This document shows positions 54,275-63,440 of a stretch of DNA of 64,000 nucleotides, in pieces; position 1 is the stretch's first letter, and the number at the start of each line of letters is the position of its first letter. The position numbers and the translations under genes were made by a program. The DNA lies in NCBI RefSeq assembly GCF_038561935.1, contig NZ_CP102770.1:10052395-10116394 (forward strand). The letters are read 5' to 3'. The stretch is from Myxococcus stipitatus (lineage in GTDB: Bacteria > Myxococcota > Myxococcia > Myxococcales > Myxococcaceae). A model generated the notes under the pieces. It was not told the origin of the DNA. It made no database searches and worked only from the letters and a program-made list of their open reading frames with translations.

Positions 54275-56062
54275 ATGAAACGATTTCTAGTCGGCGCGCT
54301 CGCCTTCATCGGCGCGATGTCCGTTCTCTTCGTGATGGGCTTGATTGCCCTCATCGTGCTGGCCTCCATGCGCCGCCCGAGCGTCCCCTCCCAGCTCGTG
54401 CTGGAGATGGACCTGGACCGGCCCCTGCCCGAGCACGTCGCGGAGGCCTCCCTGTCGAGCGCCTTCGGCGAGGAGCCGCTCACCGTGCGCGACGTGGTGG
54501 ATGCGCTGGAGAAGGCCGGGGATGACTCGCGGGTGAAGTCGCTGCTCGTGCGCGTGGGCACCAGCCCCGGCAGCCCGGCGACGACGCAGGAGGTCCGCGA
54601 CGCGGTGAAGGCCTTCCGCGCGAAGGGCAAGAAGGCCGTGGCGTTCACCGACTCGTTCGGCGAGGAGGGCAACGGCACCAGCACGTACTACTTCGCGTCG
54701 GTCTTCGACGAAATCTACATGCAGCCGTCCGGCAGCTTGAACATCCTCGGCATCGCCTTCGAGACGCCGTTCGCTCGGGACGCGCTGGAGAAGCTGGGCG
54801 TCAAGCCGCAGTTCGACAAGCGCTACGAGTTCAAGAACGCCGTCAATTCCTACACGGAGCAGGGCTACACGGGTCCTCACCTCGAGGCCACCAAGCAGTT
54901 CACCGGCAGCCTCTTCGGACAGATGGTGCGCGGCATCGCCGAGGAGCGCGAGCTGACGGAGGACGCGGTGCGCGCGCTCATCGACCGGGCGCCGCTGCTC
55001 GCGACGGAGGCGGTGGAGCACAAGCTGCTGGACGGCCTGCGCTACCGCGACGAGGTCTACGCCGAGCAGAAGAAGGCCGCTGGCTCCAACGCGGAGCTCC
55101 TGTACGTGAAGAAGTACCTGGAGCGCGCGGGTCGCCCCCACACGACGGGAGACACCATCGCGCTGGTGTACGCGGTGGGCACGGTGAATCGCGGCAAGAA
55201 CGACGCGAGCCCGTTCGGTGAGCAGTCCCTGGGCGGCGACAGCGTGGCGGCGGCGCTGCGCAAGGCGGTGGAGGACTCGCGGGTGAAGGCCATCCTCTTC
55301 CGCGTGGACAGCCCCGGCGGCAGCTACGTGGCCAGCGACACCGTGCGCCGCGAGGTGCAGCGGGCGCGCGAGGCGGGCAAGCCCGTCATCGCCACCATGG
55401 GCACGTACGCCGCGAGCGGCGGCTACTTCGTCGCCATGGACGCGGACAAGATTGTCGCGCACCCCGGCACGCTGACGGGCAGCATCGGCGTGTACAACGG
55501 CAAGTTCGTCACGAATGGCTTCTGGGAGAAGCTGGGCGTCAACTTCGACACGGTGTCCTTCGGCCGCAACGCCATGCTCACCAGCACGGACGCGACCTAT
55601 ACGCCAGAGGAGCAGGCCCGCGTGGACGCGGAGCTGGACCGCATCTATACGGACTTCACCACGCGCGCGGCGGCCAGCCGGAAGATGCCGCTGGAGAAGC
55701 TCCAGGGCCTGGCCAAGGGCCGCGTGTGGACGGGCGAAGACGCGCTGACGAACGGACTCGTGGACGCGCTGGGCGGCTATCCCAAGGCGCTCGCGCTGGC
55801 CAAGGAGGCCGCGAAGATTCCCGCGGACGCCGCGGTGCGGGTCGAGGAGTACCCGCGTCGGAAGAGCCCCGCGGAGGTGCTGTCCTCGTTCCTGGGTGAG
55901 ACGGGTGACAACAGTGATGACACGTCGGCCAACGCGCTCGCCATGCCGTGGGCTCCGGTCGTCGAGGCTGTCCGCGTGGTGAATGAGCTGGGTGTGCGGA
56001 TGGGTGTCTTCGCGCCCCAGCGCGGCACCCTGTACGCGCCCGTGCCCGAAGCACGCTGGTAA
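54275..56062 (+). CDS. sppA: Signal peptide peptidase SppA
   Basis: A 595-residue inner-membrane serine protease of the S49 family (E. coli SppA 67K type). N-terminal membrane helix (GAMSVLFVMGLIALIVLASM). Tandem S49 domains: catalytic Lys187 in YEFKNAVNSYTEQ and Ser381 in GTYAASGGYFVAMD, separated by 194 residues, close to the Lys209/Ser409 spacing of E. coli. Other family motifs are FRVDSPGGSYVASD and GSIGVYNGKF. It degrades cleaved signal peptides and misfolded membrane fragments. A hairpin follows the gene. Confidence 0.95.
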   Translation: MKRFLVGALAFIGAMSVLFVMGLIALIVLASMRRPSVPSQLVLEMDLDRPLPEHVAEASLSSAFGEEPLTVRDVVDALEKAGDDSRVKSLLVRVGTSPGSPATTQEVRDAVKAFRAKGKKAVAFTDSFGEEGNGTSTYYFASVFDEIYMQPSGSLNILGIAFETPFARDALEKLGVKPQFDKRYEFKNAVNSYTEQGYTGPHLEATKQFTGSLFGQMVRGIAEERELTEDAVRALIDRAPLLATEAVEHKLLDGLRYRDEVYAEQKKAAGSNAELLYVKKYLERAGRPHTTGDTIALVYAVGTVNRGKNDASPFGEQSLGGDSVAAALRKAVEDSRVKAILFRVDSPGGSYVASDTVRREVQRAREAGKPVIATMGTYAASGGYFVAMDADKIVAHPGTLTGSIGVYNGKFVTNGFWEKLGVNFDTVSFGRNAMLTSTDATYTPEEQARVDAELDRIYTDFTTRAAASRKMPLEKLQGLAKGRVWTGEDALTNGLVDALGGYPKALALAKEAAKIPADAAVRVEEYPRRKSPAEVLSSFLGETGDNSDDTSANALAMPWAPVVEAVRVVNELGVRMGVFAPQRGTLYAPVPEARW

Positions 56063-56406
56063 CCGGTGGTCCGGTTTCCGCGCCCGTGCGTGCCATCCGG
56101 ACGCACGGGCGTGATGTCCAGACGCCGGGATTCCCAGAACTTCGAACCCTCACACACGTTCCAAAGCCATCTCACGGGGTTGCCACGCTCCTCGAGACGC
56201 CTCGCGTCTTGAAGAGGAGACGCGGTGATGCGCCGCGGAGGGTGGGGCGCCACCGGGCCCCTGCCTTGCAGATGGCGTGGCGACGGAAGCATCTGTCGTC
56301 GGCGAGGTAGCCGCGAAGAGGGTGCGGGCGTAGAGCTGTTCAATCTTCCTGGACGAATGCGTTCCCAGGGGCAGGTGGCCGCCGTGGGGGGCCTGAGGAG
56401 CCGAGG
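56063..56406. other. Intergenic region with hairpin after sppA
   Basis: 344 bases. A hairpin with perfect 10-bp arms GCCCGTGCGT (56082-56091) and ACGCACGGGC (56101-56110) lies 20 bases after sppA and may terminate it. The rest presumably holds the promoter of the next gene; no gene is seen. Confidence 0.5.
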
Positions 56407-57450
56407 ATGAAGAAGCGACTGGGGGACATCCTGTTGGCGCGTGGGGTGGTGGATGCGCTGCAGCTCCACTCCGCGCTGGCGTATCAGCGGAAGTGGGGCG
56501 TGCCGCTGGGGCAGGTCGTGGTGGACCAGCGCTTCTGCACGGCGGAGCAGGTGCTGGAGGCGTTGGCGGAGCAGGTGGGGATGCAGACGGTGGACCTGGA
56601 TGCGCGGCCTCCCGAGTCCGCGCTGGCCCGACTGATTCCCGAGCGGGTGGCGGAAGCACACCGCGTGGTGCCGCTGAGGCTGGAGGGGCAGGCGCCTCGC
56701 GACACGCTGGTGGTGGCCATGGCCGCTCCCGCGAGCCTCGCGTCGCTGGACGCGGTGAAGAGTGTCACGGGCAGGGTGCGCGTGGTGGCGAAGCTGGCCA
56801 CGGACGCGTCCATCCGCCGCGCCATCGGCCGCATGTACCGGGGCGAGACGAGCACGACGCAGCGCCGACCTGGCATGGAGGGCTTCTCGCTGCCGGAGAC
56901 GGATGAGCAGATGCCCCTGGTGCTCAGCGGCAGCATGGCGGAGCTGACGAACATGGAGGCTCCGGCCGAGGACTCGGTGGACCTGCCCCTGTTGTCCTCG
57001 CTGGAGGAGGCGACAGCGCGTCCCCAGCCGGTTGTTCCGGCGCCCCGTGCGCCCTCGCACACGAAGCTGCCCACGCTGACGGCGGCCCGTCCGGAGCCCA
57101 TGGCGCAGGTGCTGGTCTACGGCTGGGGCACGGAGGCCGCGGCGGGCCTGGTGAAGGTGCTGACGGGGAAGGGGTTCAGCTCGCGGGTGGCGAACACCGA
57201 GGAGCTCCTGGCATCGAATGAGACGCAGGTGGTGGTGACGCCGCTGCCGTCGATGGAGGCCCTGGGGCGGAAGGTGCTGGCCCAGGTGGTGGTGGCGGGG
57301 AAGACGCCCGAGGTGGACCTGCCTCGCGCTCAAGCAGTGGGGGCCCGAGGCTTCCTGGCGGCCCCGGTGGACCCCGACCTGTTGTTGCGCGCGGTGCGTC
57401 GGCTTGCGCCGACGGCGGCCAACGCCACGTTTCTCAGACGCGCCAGCTGA
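56407..57450 (+). CDS. Stand-alone MshEN (GspE N-terminal)-domain protein
   Basis: A 347-residue protein. Residues 1-150 match the N-terminal MshEN/GspE_N domain (KRLGDILLARGVVDALQLHSAL; PLGQVVVDQRFCTAEQVLEAL; RLIPERVAEAHRVVPLRLEG), a domain that in several proteins binds cyclic di-GMP. No PilB/GspE ATPase follows. After a Pro/Thr linker the C terminus (MAQVLVYGWGTEAAAGLVKVLTG, GARGFLAAPVDPDLLLRAVRRL) resembles a degenerate receiver domain without its phosphorylatable Asp. It could be a cyclic di-GMP-responsive effector. GGAGCCGAGG precedes the ATG. Confidence 0.75.
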   Translation: MKKRLGDILLARGVVDALQLHSALAYQRKWGVPLGQVVVDQRFCTAEQVLEALAEQVGMQTVDLDARPPESALARLIPERVAEAHRVVPLRLEGQAPRDTLVVAMAAPASLASLDAVKSVTGRVRVVAKLATDASIRRAIGRMYRGETSTTQRRPGMEGFSLPETDEQMPLVLSGSMAELTNMEAPAEDSVDLPLLSSLEEATARPQPVVPAPRAPSHTKLPTLTAARPEPMAQVLVYGWGTEAAAGLVKVLTGKGFSSRVANTEELLASNETQVVVTPLPSMEALGRKVLAQVVVAGKTPEVDLPRAQAVGARGFLAAPVDPDLLLRAVRRLAPTAANATFLRRAS

Positions 57451-57471
57451 GCGGCGCGGACTTCCCCTGAA

Positions 57472-58083
57472 TCAAGGCGCCGTGGCGAACAGGGAGTGGT
57501 CGCCGACGAGGGAGGACTCGGGGAGCCACAGCGACTCGAGCTCCACGGGCGCGGAGGAGAAGGGCTCGGCGCGCACCAAGGCGTCGGACTCGTAGCAGCC
57601 GGTGAGGAGCCAGCCTCGCTTGACGCGCTGGTACGTCTCCAGCGTGCGCGCCGCGGGGTCCACCAACCAGACGTGGGAGACACCCTGACGTGCGTAGAGG
57701 GGGAGCTTGCGGGTGCGGTCCAGCGCCGCGGTGGTGGGCGCAATCACCTCGCAGACCCAGTCGGGGGCCAGGGTGAGGAAGGGGACGTCCGGGTCGATGG
57801 GGGACGCCACGCGCTCGCGGCGCCAGCCGGCGACATCGGGGACGAGAACGTCGTGACCCAGGCGCAGCTCAGGGGCCCGCAGGAAGCACCAGCGGCCACT
57901 GCCGCCCCGGCGCTTGTCGAGCTGTTCGCCCAGTTCCACCCCCAGCATGAAGGCGGCGCGCGTCTGCGCGGGAGTCAGCCTGGGAGAGGCCACGAGCTCT
58001 TCGTCCAGAATCTCTCCCACCCATCCCGCGGGCAGGGCCGAAAGCATGGAGTGGTTCGCCAGGTGGATGATGCCTTCCGTCAC
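57472..58083 (-). CDS. Uma2-family (DUF820) putative endonuclease
   Basis: A 203-residue protein with the Uma2/DUF820 core: VPDVAGWRRERV, PDWVCEVIAPTTAALDRTRKLPLYARQGVSHVWLVDP (as consecutive blocks), and a Glu/Lys catalytic-like pair. The fold is PD-(D/E)xK nuclease-like; activity is known for few members. Start is GTG 58083 with GGAGG five bases upstream. Uma2 genes are common in multicopy families in Myxococcota; the role here is unknown. Confidence 0.85.
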   Translation of the reverse strand: MTEGIIHLANHSMLSALPAGWVGEILDEELVASPRLTPAQTRAAFMLGVELGEQLDKRRGGSGRWCFLRAPELRLGHDVLVPDVAGWRRERVASPIDPDVPFLTLAPDWVCEVIAPTTAALDRTRKLPLYARQGVSHVWLVDPAARTLETYQRVKRGWLLTGCYESDALVRAEPFSSAPVELESLWLPESSLVGDHSLFATAP

Positions 58084-58160
58084 AGCGCCTCCGAAAGTGC
58101 GGCGGTTGAGGGCGGCATTCTAGGAAGGGGTCTGACATGTCCCGCGCTCGGCGGGACGCG

Positions 58161-59831
58161 TCACTTGCCGATGCAGAATCGCTGGAAGATTGCGTCGATG
58201 AGCGCCTCGGAAGCGGACGTTCCGGACAGCTCGCCGAGGGCTTCCATGGCGATGGCGACTTCGCCGGACACGACCTCCAAGGTCGAGAGTCGTGAAGCGG
58301 ACTCCGCGCGGGACAGTGCCTCGGAGGCGCGACGCAAGGCATCGGCATGACGCTCGGACACGAGGGCCACCGCCGAGGGAGTGCCGGAGCCCCACAGATG
58401 CGAGAGGAGCACCTCGCGCAGTGCGTCCACGCCCTCGCCCGTGAGTCCGCTGACGCGCGGACGAGGGGACGGGGGGCTCACATCGGCGCGCGGGTGCTCC
58501 GCATCGTGAGCCGACGTTCCGGAACGGAGTGGGTACGCCGCTGAGTCAGTCGTGACCGTCTGCATCAGCGTGACGCCGGCGACTTCGGACAAGTGCTCCG
58601 CACGCTGTGGGTCCGGAGCCTCGGGAACATGAGGACGCGCAGCGGCCACATCGCTCGCACCATCGACCATCCGCACCGATGGGGTGCGCTTGCGCTCCAT
58701 AGCCTCGGGCATGTGAGGACGCGCAGCGGCCACATCGTGCTCACCGTCGACCATCCGCACCGATGGGGTGCCTTCAGCACCGCGCTTGCGCTCCACAGCC
58801 TCGGAAACACGAGGAAGTGACGGAGCCACATCGCACTTGCCGTCGACCATCAGTACGGGCGTCGTGCCCGCCTCGTCGCGCCAGCGCTCCGCGTCCTCCA
58901 TGGAGGTCCCAGGCGGAAGCACGAGCACCGCCAGGTCCACCCCCGAGAGCAGCTCACGCGTCCGAGCAATCCCCAGCGCTTCCACGCGCCCCGGCGTCTC
59001 GCGCAGGCCCGCGGTGTCGAACAACGTCACGCCGAGCCCGTTCCACTCGACCCGCGCCTCCAGCGCATCGCGCGTCGTGCCGGGCTCGTCGTCCACCAGC
59101 GCGCGCGCCTCGCCCACCAGTCGGTTGAACAGCGTGGACTTGCCCGCGTTGACGGGGCCGAACATCGCCACGCGCGCGCCCCGGCGCACCAGTCGCCCCT
59201 GTCCCGCCTCGGCAATCAGCGCTTCCGCCTGCGCACGCAGCGCCTGGACGCGCGACGCCGCGTCCTCGTCGGCACCCTCGGCCTCGTCGGGGAAGTTGAG
59301 CACGCCCTCCAGGTCCGCATGCAGGTCGCGCAGCGGCTCCTCCAGCGCGCGCACGCGCCCGGTGAGCGCCCCGGACAACCCCGCCGCCGCCGCTCGCACC
59401 GCGGACTCCGAGTCCGCCGCCACCAGGTCGGCGACCGCCTCCGCGCGCGTGAGGTCGATGCGCCCATTCAAGAAGGCGCGACGCGTGAACTCCCCCGGCG
59501 TCGCCAGACGCGCGAGCCCCTCTTCGAGCGTCCGCTCCAACAACAACCGCAACAGCCGCGGGCCTCCGTGAGCCTGCAGCTCCACCACATCCTCTCCCGT
59601 GAACGATGCGGGCCCTCGGAAGTAGAGGAAGAGCCCCTCATCCAGCACGCGGCCGTGCGCGTCCACGAAGCTCGCGAGGTACGCATGGCGTGGAGTGGGG
59701 GAGGGCGGCACGCCCGGAGCCAGCCGACGGCCGACCTCGAGGGCGGCGGGGCCCGACAACCGGATGATGCCCACGGCCCCCGCGGTGGGCGCGGTGGCCA
59801 GGGCGACAATCGTGGGAGAAACAGACGTCAT
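58161..59831 (-). CDS. mnmE: tRNA modification GTPase MnmE with expanded internal repeat
   Basis: A 556-residue GTPase, about 100 residues longer than the usual 450. N-terminal domain IVALATAPTAGAVGIIRLSG; G1 FGPVNAGKSTLFN; G2 GTTRD; G3 DTAGLRE; G5-like VSGLTGEGVDAL; C-terminal CIGK motif, all as in MnmE. The G4 region, normally NKxD, reads VLMVDGKCDVA, so the guanine-contact Asn appears replaced by Gly. It is followed by two degraded copies (VRMVDGEHDVAAARPHMPEA and VRMVDGASDVAAARPHVPEA). The inserted repeats lie in the loop before G5. MnmE pairs with MnmG. Confidence 0.95.
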   Translation of the reverse strand: MTSVSPTIVALATAPTAGAVGIIRLSGPAALEVGRRLAPGVPPSPTPRHAYLASFVDAHGRVLDEGLFLYFRGPASFTGEDVVELQAHGGPRLLRLLLERTLEEGLARLATPGEFTRRAFLNGRIDLTRAEAVADLVAADSESAVRAAAAGLSGALTGRVRALEEPLRDLHADLEGVLNFPDEAEGADEDAASRVQALRAQAEALIAEAGQGRLVRRGARVAMFGPVNAGKSTLFNRLVGEARALVDDEPGTTRDALEARVEWNGLGVTLFDTAGLRETPGRVEALGIARTRELLSGVDLAVLVLPPGTSMEDAERWRDEAGTTPVLMVDGKCDVAPSLPRVSEAVERKRGAEGTPSVRMVDGEHDVAAARPHMPEAMERKRTPSVRMVDGASDVAAARPHVPEAPDPQRAEHLSEVAGVTLMQTVTTDSAAYPLRSGTSAHDAEHPRADVSPPSPRPRVSGLTGEGVDALREVLLSHLWGSGTPSAVALVSERHADALRRASEALSRAESASRLSTLEVVSGEVAIAMEALGELSGTSASEALIDAIFQRFCIGK

Positions 59832-59881
59832 GTCGACTCAAGCCGCGGCGACAACCACCGCGCGGCCCTCGAGACGAATCC

Positions 59882-60109
59882 CTACCGAGGGCCCATGGGA
59901 GGCGTGGAGCCTCGGGCGGCCTTCTCCACGGCCTCCCGGTTCTCCTCGATGTACTTCTCGACCGCGGCGTCCTCGATATCCAAATCCCGAAGCACACCCG
60001 GGTAGACGAAGCGGAAGGCGGGAGACTCCTCGTCTCCGCGCAGACGGAAGCTCATCTTCAGCACCGCCGCGCCGTACAGCTTGTCCTTGAGACCCTTCGC
60101 CTTGCCCAT
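59882..60109 (-). CDS. Small conserved-looking protein between jag and mnmE
   Basis: A 75-residue protein (MGKAKGLKDKLYGAAVLKMS; DIEDAAVEKYIEENREAVEK). It has a basic N terminus and an acidic amphipathic helix. It begins nine bases after the jag stop codon and precedes mnmE, so it is part of the rpmH-rnpA-yidD-yidC-jag-mnmE operon. No family is recognised; the location suggests a housekeeping role. The GAGGGCGG ribosome site overlaps the end of jag. Confidence 0.7.
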   Translation of the reverse strand: MGKAKGLKDKLYGAAVLKMSFRLRGDEESPAFRFVYPGVLRDLDIEDAAVEKYIEENREAVEKAARGSTPPMGPR

Positions 60110-60118
60110 GCACCGCCC

Positions 60119-60928
60119 TCACTCGTCGAAATCGTCCTCGTCATCATCCGGCAACAGGCTCCGCTTGGGCAGCGGCGCCGGCTTCTCCGGAGTGAACACC
60201 ACGCGGCGGTTGCGGCCCTCACCCTCGGCCGACACCTTCAACCCCGCCACCCCTTCTACCGCCTTCATCACCCGCGCGCGGTCTTCCTGCTTCATCGCGG
60301 CGAGCGCGTAGAAGCGCCCCAGGCTGGCGGACTTCTCGGCGAGCTGACGGACCGCCTCTCGCAGCGCGGCATCCTCTTCCACCGGCATCGAGCGCTCATC
60401 CGTCTCCACGGCCCGCGCCGGAGCCCGCGCCGCGGGAGCCTGCTGCTGCGCCGCCGCTCCCCGCTGGGCCTGCTGCTGCCGGGCCGGAGCCTGCTGCGGC
60501 TGCGGCGCGGGAGCCCGAGGCGCCGCCACGGGAGCCGGCGCCGCGGGAGCCGCGGCCTGCGCGGCGGGAGCCTGCTGCTGCGGCTCACGACGCTGACGCG
60601 GCTCCGGGTGCGCGCCCGCGCCCAGCACCACCCAGCGCCGCTCGACGCCGGGACGGTGCAGCATCTTGTTGAGCAGGAACTGGAGCGAGTCCAGCACCTG
60701 GCTGCGGCGGCCCTGCTCCACACCCGGCGGCGGGCCCGCCTCGAAGTGCAGCGCGACGGACAGGCTGCCATCCGCTGAGTCCTGCATCTCCAGGCGGGCG
60801 GGGAAGCCCATCAGCCCGAGGATGTCGCCCAGGAGCTTCTCCACGCGGGGCCGGAGGTCGGCACCCGCGCCCCCCGGGGCCGGAGTGCCGGCCACCGGAG
60901 CCTGCTGCGGAACCTGCTGCTCGCTCAC
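60119..60928 (-). CDS. jag: RNA-binding protein Jag/EloR (KhpB)-like
   Basis: A 269-residue protein. A KH domain lies at about 25-100 (LRPRVEKLLGDILGLMGFPARL; SQVLDSLQFLLNKML). A long Pro/Ala/Gln-rich linker follows (about 110-195). The C-terminal region (ALREAVRQLAEKSASLGRFY; EDRARVMKAVEGVAG; SAEGEGRNRRVVFTP) corresponds to the R3H domain, but the R-x3-H motif itself is not evident. The start is GTG 60928, which overlaps the yidC stop codon (GTGA). The protein binds RNA and in Gram-positive bacteria controls cell elongation with KhpA; its function in this group is not known. Confidence 0.9.
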   Translation of the reverse strand: MSEQQVPQQAPVAGTPAPGGAGADLRPRVEKLLGDILGLMGFPARLEMQDSADGSLSVALHFEAGPPPGVEQGRRSQVLDSLQFLLNKMLHRPGVERRWVVLGAGAHPEPRQRREPQQQAPAAQAAAPAAPAPVAAPRAPAPQPQQAPARQQQAQRGAAAQQQAPAARAPARAVETDERSMPVEEDAALREAVRQLAEKSASLGRFYALAAMKQEDRARVMKAVEGVAGLKVSAEGEGRNRRVVFTPEKPAPLPKRSLLPDDDEDDFDE

Positions 60929-62742
60929 TTGCGTTTTCCTCCCGCCGTCGCCGCCACCGGCGTTCCTCCACCCGTCGGCTTGTTGCGGTCCAGCCACTTC
61001 CTCAACCCGTACTGCTGCGCGATGGAGAGGATGTTGTTGGTGAAGATGTAGAGCGACAGACCGGCCGGGTACTGGAGCAGCGTCAGCGTGAAGATGCCGG
61101 GCACGAACCAGGTCATGATCTTCGCCTGGGTCGCATCCATCATCTGCGGCTGCATCTTCTGGGTGATGATCATCGACACGCCCAGCGCCAGGGGCAGCAG
61201 GTACGTGGGGTCCTTGTAGGTCAGGTCCCTCCAGATGGGGCCGAAGAAGGGCTCGCCGTACAGGTCGAAGCTGTTGCGCAGGGCCGTGAAGAGGGCGATC
61301 CACACCGGCATCTGGATGAGCAGCGGGAGGCAGCCGCCCAGGGGGTTCACCTTCGCCTCCTGGTACAGCTTCATGATCTCGAGGTTCTGCTGCTCGCGGT
61401 TGTCCGCGTACTTCTTGCGGATCTCCTCCATGCGCGGCTGGAGCTTCTTCACCTCTTCCATGCTGACCATGGAGCGGTAGGTGAGGGGCAGCAGCACCAT
61501 CTTCACCACCACCGTGAGCAGGATGATGGCCACGCCCCAGTTGCCCGTGAGGCCGTGGAAGAACTTCATGATGGTCAGCAGCAGCTTGCAGATGACGGCC
61601 CAGATGCCGAAGTCCACGGTGTCCGTGAGCGCCGGGCGGAACGTGTTCTGCGCGTTGAGGTTCGCGGCCTGCACCAGCTCGGTGCCGGGCACGCTCGCCA
61701 TCAGGTCCGGGTCCTTGGGGCCCAGGTAGCCGCCCAGCCGCAGCGTCACCGTCTCACCGGCGGCCACGCTCAGCGGGAAGGCCGCCGTCGCCTGCCGCGC
61801 GGTGGGCGTGGCGGTAAGGATGCAGTGGCCGGGGCGCGGGCCGTCCAGCGGGTAGAGCGCGGACACGAAGTACTGCTGGTTGATGCCGAAGAAGGCGATG
61901 TTGCCCTTCGTGTCCTCGGGCTTGTCGTCGCCCGGGTTCATGTTGTGGAGCTTGTCGTCCACCTGGCACGAGGAGCGGCTCAGGTTGCCCACGCCACCGA
62001 AGAAGGACGGGGCGTGCTCGAAGTTCGGGTCGATGGCGCGCGAGTAGTGCACCTGCAGCTCGCCGTTCTGCGGCTGGCCGGAGATGTTCTTCACCTGGAT
62101 GGTGTAGAGCATCTCGAAGCCCTCCTGCGGCCACTGGAACACCTTCACCACCTCCCACGGACCCTGGCGGCCCGTGAAGGTGACGGAGTCCAGCCCGGCG
62201 CCGCCCGTCTTCTCCTCCACCGCGTAGGCCACGTTGGCCGGCAGGGGGCTTGCGCCCTCGATGGTGATGGACAGGGGCAGGGGCTGGTTGGGCACCGGCT
62301 GCGCCAGGTTCATCTGCGGCGGCGGCGGGACTTCCTTGCCCAGGAGGAGCTGGTAGCCCTGGGCCAGCGACAGCGAGCTCTGCTCGCGCATCTTCACGCC
62401 CTGGAGCACCGCCGACGTCAGGCCCGCGCCCTGCGAGGAGAACTGGTAGACGGACTCCTTGCGGGTCAGGTCCACCTTGCGCGCGGGCGGGGGAGGGGTG
62501 GCCTCCGTGGGGGTGCCCGTGGAGGGAGGCGAGGCCTCACCCGAGGGAGGGAGAGCGGCCTGGGCCTGCGTGCCCGCGTCCTGGGGACCCGCCGCCGCCA
62601 CTCCTCCGTCCTCGGCGCCAGGCGTGGCGGGCGGGGGCGGGAAGAGGAACATCCAACCGGCGGTGATGGCGAAGGAGAGCAGCAGGGCGACCAGGAGCCG
62701 CTTCTGGGAGTCGTTCGACTGGGGCGAGAGCGGATCGTTCAT
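60925..62742 (-). CDS. yidC: Membrane protein insertase YidC
   Basis: A 605-residue inner-membrane insertase of the Gram-negative type. The N-terminal membrane helix is RLLVALLLSFAITAGWMFLF, then a Pro/Ala/Thr linker, the large periplasmic domain (about 110-370; VTFTGRQGPWEVVKVFQWP; NISGQPQNGELQVHYSRA), and the C-terminal five-helix core with FFHGLTGNWGVAIILLTVVV, QMPVWIALFTALRNSFDLYG and PAGLSLYIFTNNILSIAQQY. ATG 62742 has GGGAGGG seven bases upstream; the longer frame to 62775 is less likely. It works with the Sec translocon and alone. Confidence 0.96.
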   Translation of the reverse strand: MNDPLSPQSNDSQKRLLVALLLSFAITAGWMFLFPPPPATPGAEDGGVAAAGPQDAGTQAQAALPPSGEASPPSTGTPTEATPPPPARKVDLTRKESVYQFSSQGAGLTSAVLQGVKMREQSSLSLAQGYQLLLGKEVPPPPQMNLAQPVPNQPLPLSITIEGASPLPANVAYAVEEKTGGAGLDSVTFTGRQGPWEVVKVFQWPQEGFEMLYTIQVKNISGQPQNGELQVHYSRAIDPNFEHAPSFFGGVGNLSRSSCQVDDKLHNMNPGDDKPEDTKGNIAFFGINQQYFVSALYPLDGPRPGHCILTATPTARQATAAFPLSVAAGETVTLRLGGYLGPKDPDLMASVPGTELVQAANLNAQNTFRPALTDTVDFGIWAVICKLLLTIMKFFHGLTGNWGVAIILLTVVVKMVLLPLTYRSMVSMEEVKKLQPRMEEIRKKYADNREQQNLEIMKLYQEAKVNPLGGCLPLLIQMPVWIALFTALRNSFDLYGEPFFGPIWRDLTYKDPTYLLPLALGVSMIITQKMQPQMMDATQAKIMTWFVPGIFTLTLLQYPAGLSLYIFTNNILSIAQQYGLRKWLDRNKPTGGGTPVAATAGGKRK

Positions 62743-62790
62743 AGAGTTCCCTCCCCACGGGGGAGGGTGCGGCAAGGGGTGAAAGCCCCG

Positions 62791-63009
62791 TCACGGCACC
62801 GGGTCGATGCCACCGGGGTGGAAGGGCTGGCAGCGCAACAAGCGCCACAAGGTGAGCCAGGAACCCTTGAGCCCTCCGTGCTTTTCCAGCGCCTCCATGG
62901 CGTAGGTGGAGCACGAGGGATAGAAGCGGCACACCTTCGGCAAAAGCGGCCCGAGGAACTTCCGGTAGAAGCGGATGGGCAGCGAGATGACGAAGGCGAG
63001 CGGGCTCAT
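62791..63009 (-). CDS. yidD: Membrane protein insertion efficiency factor YidD
   Basis: A 72-residue protein. PIRFYRKFLGPLLPKVCRFYPSCSTYAMEA holds the family's CRFYPSCSTYA signature (as blocks), and the C terminus is RLLRCQPFHPGGIDPVP. YidD proteins have an amphipathic helix and assist YidC-dependent insertion. It overlaps rnpA by four bases (ATGA), the standard arrangement. Confidence 0.95.
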   Translation of the reverse strand: MSPLAFVISLPIRFYRKFLGPLLPKVCRFYPSCSTYAMEALEKHGGLKGSWLTLWRLLRCQPFHPGGIDPVP

Positions 63010-63428
63010 CTGGGAGGCTCCTTCGGCTTCGACTCGGCGGCCGGCGGGAGCCGCTGCAGCTTACGGGTGACACCGTCGAAGGCGCGGGACAGGTCCATGA
63101 AGGAGGCTTCCTTCGCGGATGAGCGCGCCACCAACACCACGTCCAGGCCCGAAGGCCATTGCATGCGGCGCTTGCGGAACAACTCGCGCAGCACGCGCCT
63201 GAGGCGCGCGCGCACTACCGCGTTTCCCACCTTGCTCGACACGGTGAGGCCAACACGGGAGTACGTCCGGCCATTGCGTTTGTAGAGAGCGAGGAGACAG
63301 TCGGAAGGAAGCTTCTGCCCACCGTCCTGGACCTCGAGGAACTCACGCCTGCTGAGCAGGCGAAGGGCCTTGGGGAAGCGCTGGTCTGCCGGGCCAGTCT
63401 GGCCCGGCGTCGCACCCTCGGCCCTCAC
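63006..63428 (-). CDS. rnpA: Ribonuclease P protein component
   Basis: A 140-residue protein that with the RNase P RNA matures the 5' ends of tRNAs. RFPKALRLLSRREFLEVQ; RVGLTVSSKVGNAVVRARLRRVLRE (as blocks RVGLTVSSKVGNAV and RARLRRVLREL), the RNR-type conserved motif. The start GTG 63428 lies 12 bases after rpmH. The C terminus (PPAAESKPKEPPR) is a longer tail than usual. Confidence 0.93.
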   Translation of the reverse strand: MRAEGATPGQTGPADQRFPKALRLLSRREFLEVQDGGQKLPSDCLLALYKRNGRTYSRVGLTVSSKVGNAVVRARLRRVLRELFRKRRMQWPSGLDVVLVARSSAKEASFMDLSRAFDGVTRKLQRLPPAAESKPKEPPR

Positions 63429-63440
63429 AAGCAGACTCGC

